DNA of 64,000 nt from Hymenobacter cavernae (GTDB lineage: Bacteria > Bacteroidota > Bacteroidia > Cytophagales > Hymenobacteraceae): assembly GCF_014641455.1 (NCBI RefSeq), contig NZ_BMHT01000001.1, forward strand, positions 434,001 through 498,000, given 5' to 3'. How positions within the stretch are numbered: the first letter of the stretch is position 1; the number at the start of each line of letters is the position of its first letter. The translations under genes and the position numbers were made by a program. The notes under the pieces are model-generated. The model did no database searches and had not been told where the DNA came from. It saw only the letters and a program-made list of their open reading frames with translations. Positions 59,753 through 64,000 of the stretch are shown one piece after another.

Positions 59753-60352
59753 GTGTCTCAACTCGACCACACTCGCGAAAGATGCCTTGCCCTGCTAGCG
59801 GGGTGCCGTCGTGCGCAACGGGAAAGTCAGCGGCAGCTATATGCGCTGTACTATGGCTACGCGTTGAGTATTTGCCTGCGCTACGTACGCGACCGGGAGC
59901 AGGTGATGGAAACCGTAAACGACGGCTTTCTGAAAATTTTCCGGGACCTGAACCGCTTCGACGACACGCAGCACCAGGACGTGGAAGGCTCGTTTCGCGG
60001 GTGGCTGAAGCGCATCATGGTGCACACAGCCATCGACCACTTCCGGGCGGCGGAGAAACACGCGTTTCAGCAAAGCCTCGACGACGTGGCCGTGTCGTAC
60101 CCCGATGCGGGCACGTCGCCGCTGGACGAGCTGTCATTTGAGGAGCTGCTGCGGCTGATTTACCTGCTGCCGCCCGCCTACCGGGCCGTGTTCAACCTCT
60201 ACGCGCTGGATGGCTTCACGCACGAAGAAATTGCCGAGCAGCTCCGGATTTCGGTGGGAACTTCTAAATCCAACTTATTCAAAGCCAGGGTTTACCTGAA
60301 AGACCTGTTAAAAAAAACTAAACACCATGCGTACGCCGGAAATGTCGGATGA
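59753..60352 (+). CDS. ECF-type RNA polymerase sigma factor
   Basis: 199 residues from a GTG. Region 2 covers about 25-100 (QRQLYALYYGYALSICLRYV, RDREQVMETVNDGFLKIFRD) and region 4 about 130-190 (PPAYRAVFNLYALDGFTHEE, IAEQLRISVGTSKSNLFKAR) with a short linker. There is no extra C-terminal domain. It overlaps the next gene by 26 nt, and that gene encodes a membrane protein with an anti-sigma-like cytosolic start. The pair is probably a sigma/anti-sigma unit. An imperfect -7 element lies at 59682. Confidence 0.92.
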   Translation: MSQLDHTRERCLALLAGCRRAQRESQRQLYALYYGYALSICLRYVRDREQVMETVNDGFLKIFRDLNRFDDTQHQDVEGSFRGWLKRIMVHTAIDHFRAAEKHAFQQSLDDVAVSYPDAGTSPLDELSFEELLRLIYLLPPAYRAVFNLYALDGFTHEEIAEQLRISVGTSKSNLFKARVYLKDLLKKTKHHAYAGNVG

Positions 60353-61778
60353 GGAGCTAGATGCGCTGTTTCGGCGCGGCGCCGAGACATATCCGGATGA
60401 GGTCCATCTGGGAGCCTGGGCGCGCATGGAAGACAAGCTGAACGAGGACACGCTACACCGGTTGCTGCGCCGGAAAATAGCCAAGCTGTTTGCCATTGAG
60501 CTTGTGCTGGTCGGCCTAGCTTTAATTGTGTGGCAGATTAGCTGGCGTCATCGGTCAGATGCTGAAGCAGCGGGGCATGAGCGGAAGCAGGCAATAGTTG
60601 TTACCTCTGAAAAACTGCAGTCAGGGTCAGTAGAAAAGCATTCGACCGTAACAGTCGGCACGGCACCTAGGTCTGCTGCCAAGTCATCTTCAGCCGCTGC
60701 TACTGCAAGCGCAACGGCAAGGCTTTCTAAACCTCAACAATCCTCAACTGAGCCGACTACAGCTACTTCAACGACTTCTTCAGCAGCTTCAACTCTGCGC
60801 TCAACCACGAATCAACCTGCATTTCCGGCAAGCCATTCTACATCCGCTTTGCTACTCGCGCCCAAACTACACCGCGCAGCAGTAGCCAAAACGCCCCGGA
60901 CTTCCAAACATGAAGCCTACCTAGCCCCAACTGCGAAAAAAGAGAAAGCCAGCCTGGGTGCCGGAGAAGAACCTAGCTCGGTGGCTGAGGTGCCAACGAT
61001 GGAAACCGCGGCAGCCGTTGCGGAGCCCACAACACCAAAAGCAGTAACTCCGTCTGATGTACCTACTGCTCAGCCTACTACGCTGGCGCAGGATACGACC
61101 ACGCAAAAAGCAAATACGCCCGAAGCAGCCACCGACTCTACTAGAAAGAAGGAGCATGCTCAACCCGCTTACCGGTTGCTGATCAGCGCCATAGGCGCAC
61201 CTTCTCTTAGCGCCGTTCGTGACTTTCACACGGCCCGCATTGGCGGCGACCTAGGTCTGAGTCTGGAATACCGGCTGACGAACCGGCTACGGGTGCGCGC
61301 CAGCCTGATCCGGAGCGTGAAGCGCTACGGCGCCGCCAGCAGCGACTACACCCCGCAGCCTAATTGGGGCTGGTACCCAGGCAATTATGAAGTAAACGGC
61401 AACTGCCGTGTTACGGAATTACCCATTGATCTGCGTTACGACTTTATCAATCGCCCGACTTACACCTTCTTTGTCAGTGCTGGTATGAACTCGCTGCTCA
61501 TGCGCAATGAGCGTTACAATTACGATTACCAACTCAACGGGCAGACCAACACCGCTGCCGCGTGCGTGGAAAACGGTTCCAACTACGCATTCGGCATGGT
61601 AAACCTAGCCGCCGGCGCCGAACGCCAGCTGAGCAACCGTTGGTCGTTGCAGGCTGAGCCGTTCTTGAAGCTGCCTTTGGGCAACATCGGAGCTGGCAAA
61701 GTGCGCCTGAGCAGCGCGGGCCTTCTATTCTCGCTCAAATACGGCTTTCTGCCGACCCACCGGGCCGTAGCGCCCTAG
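60327..61778 (+). CDS. Fusion of cytosolic anti-sigma-like start, inner-membrane helix and outer-membrane barrel
   Basis: 483 residues. Residues 1-48 are charged and helical (MSDEELDALFRRGAETYPDE), resembling the short cytosolic domain of anti-sigma factors. A membrane helix lies at about 50-70 (FAIELVLVGLALIVWQISW). A Ser/Thr/Ala/Pro-rich linker of more than 200 residues follows (about 85-285). The last 195 residues form a porin-family barrel (YRLLISAIGAPSLSAVRDFH to SLKYGFLP). The gene overlaps the ECF gene by 26 nt. If the assignment is right, a single chain would link an inner-membrane sigma regulator to the outer membrane. Some such proteins have been predicted in Bacteroidota, but the role here is inferred. 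Confidence 0.75.
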   Translation: MRTPEMSDEELDALFRRGAETYPDEVHLGAWARMEDKLNEDTLHRLLRRKIAKLFAIELVLVGLALIVWQISWRHRSDAEAAGHERKQAIVVTSEKLQSGSVEKHSTVTVGTAPRSAAKSSSAAATASATARLSKPQQSSTEPTTATSTTSSAASTLRSTTNQPAFPASHSTSALLLAPKLHRAAVAKTPRTSKHEAYLAPTAKKEKASLGAGEEPSSVAEVPTMETAAAVAEPTTPKAVTPSDVPTAQPTTLAQDTTTQKANTPEAATDSTRKKEHAQPAYRLLISAIGAPSLSAVRDFHTARIGGDLGLSLEYRLTNRLRVRASLIRSVKRYGAASSDYTPQPNWGWYPGNYEVNGNCRVTELPIDLRYDFINRPTYTFFVSAGMNSLLMRNERYNYDYQLNGQTNTAAACVENGSNYAFGMVNLAAGAERQLSNRWSLQAEPFLKLPLGNIGAGKVRLSSAGLLFSLKYGFLPTHRAVAP

Positions 61779-61945
61779 CCTGCCACACCTAGGCTTCTCC
61801 CCTCCTGCTGTTGCTGGTCTCGCTCGCGACGAGGCTGCCTTTCTTCGGACGCCTTTTGCGCCCGCCGGACCCGGCGTGTGCTACCCTGCACGGCTTCCGA
61901 ATGCCTGATCTATTTCACTACCAGCATCTTACCCCTCCACGAACC

Positions 61946-62806
61946 ATGCTCAAACCTTTCTATGCCGTTATTACCCGGCACCTAGCTTTTGTGCTCAGCG
62001 CCCTGCTATTGCTCACTGTTGCCTGCGATGATGACAATCCGCAGGAGCCCGAAGAACTGTTTTCCGTTAAGCTGACCAACACTGCCGCCTTCGGCAATAT
62101 CCTCACCGACGGCCAAGGCAATACGCTTTATTATTTTACCCGCGATGTGGCCGGCACCAGCGCCTGCACCGGCGGCTGCGCCGCCGTGTGGCCCGTCTTT
62201 TACTCGGCCGATCTGACGCTGGGTGATGGCCTGAATGCTGCGGATTTTGCCACCATCACCCGCACCGATGGCAGCCTGCAAACCACTTACCGCAGCTGGC
62301 CGCTCTACTACTACGCGCCCGCCAACAGCGCCGGCCAGAACGTGCGCGAAAAGCCCGGCGAAACCCTGGGTGACCAGGTTGCCAACAAAACGTGGTTTGT
62401 AGTGAAGCCCGACTATACCGTGATGGTTGCCACGGCTTCGGTGCTGGACAAGAGCACGAATCAAACGACTACGCAGAACTTTCTGGTTGACCCACAGGCG
62501 CGTACGCTTTACATCTTCGACCGCGATACTCGCTTGCCCAACACGTTGCCCACCAACTGTACGGGTGGCTGTATCGCGGCTTGGCCGGTGTTCTACACCG
62601 ACAAGCTCGTGCTACCTTCCTCGCTCAAGTCCTCCGACTTCGGCGCTATTACCCGCATCGATGGCCCCAGTGGCACGAGCCGCCAGCATACCACCTACAA
62701 AGGCTTACCCATCTACTACTACACGCCCGACGGCACGACGCGCGGCAAGGTGGAAGGACAGGGCGTGAAAACCGGCCAAGATCCGTGGTATGTGGCTAAT
62801 CCTTAA
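61946..62806 (+). CDS. COG4315-type lipoprotein with two repeats
   Basis: 286 residues from the ATG giving MLKPFYAVITRHLAF, with lipobox LLTVAC (Cys at about 27). Two copies of the COG4315 unit follow: TLYYFTRDVAGTSACTGGCA with AVWPVFYS, and TLYIFDRDTRLPNTLPTNCT with GGCIAAWPVFYT. Each carries a Cys...GGC..WP motif and ends with a YYY-type strand. The function of COG4315 proteins is not established, but they often sit beside haem and redox proteins. Here it starts an operon with a cytochrome c, YceI and DUF5777. Confidence 0.88.
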   Translation: MLKPFYAVITRHLAFVLSALLLLTVACDDDNPQEPEELFSVKLTNTAAFGNILTDGQGNTLYYFTRDVAGTSACTGGCAAVWPVFYSADLTLGDGLNAADFATITRTDGSLQTTYRSWPLYYYAPANSAGQNVREKPGETLGDQVANKTWFVVKPDYTVMVATASVLDKSTNQTTTQNFLVDPQARTLYIFDRDTRLPNTLPTNCTGGCIAAWPVFYTDKLVLPSSLKSSDFGAITRIDGPSGTSRQHTTYKGLPIYYYTPDGTTRGKVEGQGVKTGQDPWYVANP

Positions 62807-62850
62807 CGGCTTGCAACCTAGCTTTTCTATTCACCAATCTCTTTAATTCT

Positions 62851-63231
62851 ATGCGCCTCCGATTTTCTCTTGTGTTGTTGCTGAGCCTGGGCTGGCTCAG
62901 CAACTGCACCTACGACAACGCAGAAGACCATGCCCCGGACCCCGACCCGGAACCCACGCCCACCTGCGACGTGAGCAGCGTGACCTACACGGCGACTATT
63001 TCCCCCATCCTGGCAAACTGCCGCGGCTGCCATAACGCCAGCGCGCCAGCCGCCAACGTGAACCTGGTCGATTACACCCAGGTGAAGCGCCACGCCGACA
63101 GTGGCCGCCTGATGGGCGCCATCACGCACGCCACGGGCTACAAGCCTATGCCCTTAAATGGTGCAAAGCTAGGCGATTGTGAAATCGCCCGCATTCAAAA
63201 GTGGATTGACGCCGGAGCTCCCAACAACTAA
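62851..63231 (+). CDS. Monohaem cytochrome c-like lipoprotein
   Basis: 126 residues with lipobox GWLSNC (Cys at about 19) and a Pro/Asp-rich linker. One haem-binding motif, CRGCH, lies in ILANCRGCHNASAPAANVNL. The possible sixth ligand is in YKPMPLNGAKLGD (Met). The end CEIARIQKWIDAGAPNN is typical of the planctomycete-type cytochrome c family found in Bacteroidota. It is 44 nt after the COG4315 gene and 17 nt before yceI. Confidence 0.9.
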   Translation: MRLRFSLVLLLSLGWLSNCTYDNAEDHAPDPDPEPTPTCDVSSVTYTATISPILANCRGCHNASAPAANVNLVDYTQVKRHADSGRLMGAITHATGYKPMPLNGAKLGDCEIARIQKWIDAGAPNN

Positions 63232-63248
63232 TCTAGTCTCCTCTGATC

Positions 63249-63812
63249 ATGAAGTATTTTCTCGTCGCCTTGTCGTTGCTGAGCTGGAATCTAGCCAGCG
63301 CACAGAGCAAATACACGACCCCGTCGGGCGTAGTTACGTTCTTTTCAAGTACACCGCTGGAAGACATTGCCGCCAATAGCAATCAGGTAGGTGCCGTATT
63401 CGACATGACCAGCGGGCAGATGGCTTTCACGGTGCCGATGAAAAGTTTTCAGTTCAAGCGCAGCCTGATGCAGGAGCACTTCAACGAAAACTACGTGGAA
63501 TCCGACAAGTTTCCGCGGGCTACGTTTGCCGGCAAAGTCGTGAGCTTTCAACCTGATGTAGTGCGTAAGGCAGGTCCGCAGCCGGTGCAGGTGGAAGGCG
63601 ACCTGACCATCCACGGAGTGAAGCGCCACATCCGGGTGCCGGGCACTTTAGAATTGAAAGATAACCAGCTCATAGCGAAGTCGAAGTTTGTGGTAGCGCC
63701 CGCCGACTACAACATTGAGATTCCGGCGCTGGTGCGTGAGAATATCGCCAAAACAGTGGAAGTGAGCGTGTCGCTGCTATGCAAGCCGGTCATTACCGTT
63801 GCTCAACCCTAG
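63249..63812 (+). CDS. YceI family lipocalin-like periplasmic protein
   Basis: 187 residues with a signal peptide to about 18 (FLVALSLLSWNLASAQ). The YceI fold is seen in VTFFSSTPLEDIAANSNQVG, GQMAFTVPMKSFQFKRSLMQ, EHFNENYVESDKFPRATFAG, and GDLTIHGVKRHIRVPGTLEL. Members bind long isoprenoid chains, for example ubiquinone-like molecules. The operon with cytochrome c and COG4315 suggests a part in quinone- or haem-linked redox chemistry. 12 nt before the next gene. Confidence 0.92.
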   Translation: MKYFLVALSLLSWNLASAQSKYTTPSGVVTFFSSTPLEDIAANSNQVGAVFDMTSGQMAFTVPMKSFQFKRSLMQEHFNENYVESDKFPRATFAGKVVSFQPDVVRKAGPQPVQVEGDLTIHGVKRHIRVPGTLELKDNQLIAKSKFVVAPADYNIEIPALVRENIAKTVEVSVSLLCKPVITVAQP

Positions 63813-63824
63813 CTTTTTACGCCC

Positions 63825-64000
63825 ATGACACGACGCTTTACCAGTTTGGCAGGAAGTGGACTCCTGACCATGGCCCTGCTCCTCGCACAGACGGAAGCCA
63901 GAGCCCAAGATGACCTGCTGAAAACCCTGGAACAACAGGCTACCGACAGCGCCCGCGCCGAATACGTGCAGGCCACCTTCAAAGGCACCCGCGTGATCAA
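63825..64000 (+). CDS. DUF5777-like beta-barrel protein, N-terminal part
   Basis: 58 residues from the ATG at 63825, cut by the window edge. A signal peptide (SLAGSGLLTMALLLAQTEARAQ) is followed by DDLLKTLEQQATDSARAEYV and QATFKGTRVI. The ATFKGTRVI pattern is characteristic of the DUF5777 barrel family that occurs after YceI in Bacteroidota. Assigned from context plus this short stretch. Confidence 0.6.
   Translation, partial: MTRRFTSLAGSGLLTMALLLAQTEARAQDDLLKTLEQQATDSARAEYVQATFKGTRVI

Larger units (their letters stand above)
604..61793. repeat. Dispersed palindrome CCTAGG(T) across the window
   Basis: About 75 copies of CCTAGG counted by eye, most of them CCTAGGT or its complement ACCTAGG. 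In genes it usually reads as CTA GGT (Leu-Gly), for example at 7503, 8641, 12002, 35278 and 57499. It also occurs in hairpins at 12444, 28046 and 54334 and in intergenic DNA. From base composition alone I would expect roughly 20. A close variant GCTAGC/CCTAGC/GCTAGG adds further CTAG cores. Confidence 0.75.

Noticed and set aside
1..64000. tRNA, rRNA, CRISPR array, insertion sequence or prophage
   Set aside because: I looked along both strands and saw none.

Overview
The window reads as chromosomal DNA of a Bacteroidota bacterium, most likely Hymenobacter or a close relative in the Cytophagales. Supporting signs are a SusC/SusD pair, type IX secretion (T9SS) C-terminal sorting domains, GWxTD and DUF2723 proteins, a fused SecDF, a type B L31 protein, promoter -7 elements of the TAnnTTTG type and a moderately GC-rich composition. 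This is inferred from gene content; no rRNA is present to confirm it.

Layout. 1-13 kb: the start of a zinc alcohol dehydrogenase, a secreted beta-propeller protein, lpxH, lutC, ftsH and rsfS on the minus strand, then birA, a very small T9SS-sorted protein, a DUF2723 membrane glycosyltransferase, a GWxTD protein, rlmB and an acetyltransferase on the plus strand. 13-22 kb: a small uronate-utilisation locus with susCD, kduD, kduI and a GH39-like secreted glycosidase. 22-30 kb: surface-polysaccharide and housekeeping genes (methyltransferase, mannose-1-phosphate guanylyltransferase, kpsF, recQ, GT2 glycosyltransferase, WecD-like acetyltransferase, bacilliredoxin). 30-41.6 kb: a T9SS-exported subtilase-like protease, a TPR protein, a PorE-like OmpA protein, a large hybrid histidine kinase with terminal Hpt, a LytTR response regulator and a PKD protein.

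41.7-48.3 kb is the most unusual part. A helical-repeat protein with a possible winged-helix N-terminus is transcribed away from a tiny gene whose product ends in four copies of GGGASGWGDGH. This is followed by an oligopeptide-type binding lipoprotein and two Dpp/Opp permeases with no ATPase. The layout resembles a peptide-signalling or peptide-uptake system; this is a hypothesis.

48-64 kb: rfbD-like reductase, cyclophilin, hemC, holB, a GlmU-like protein, rpmE2, rdgB, udk and secDF. These are followed by an ECF sigma factor overlapping a gene for a protein with both an inner-membrane anchor and an outer-membrane barrel. The window ends in an operon of COG4315 lipoprotein, monohaem cytochrome c, YceI and a DUF5777-like barrel.

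Across the whole window the palindrome CCTAGG(T) is strikingly frequent, inside genes (usually as Leu-Gly, CTA GGT) and in hairpins. Several intergenic regions carry inverted or tandem tracts built from short repeated words. I saw no tRNA, rRNA, CRISPR, insertion sequence or prophage.
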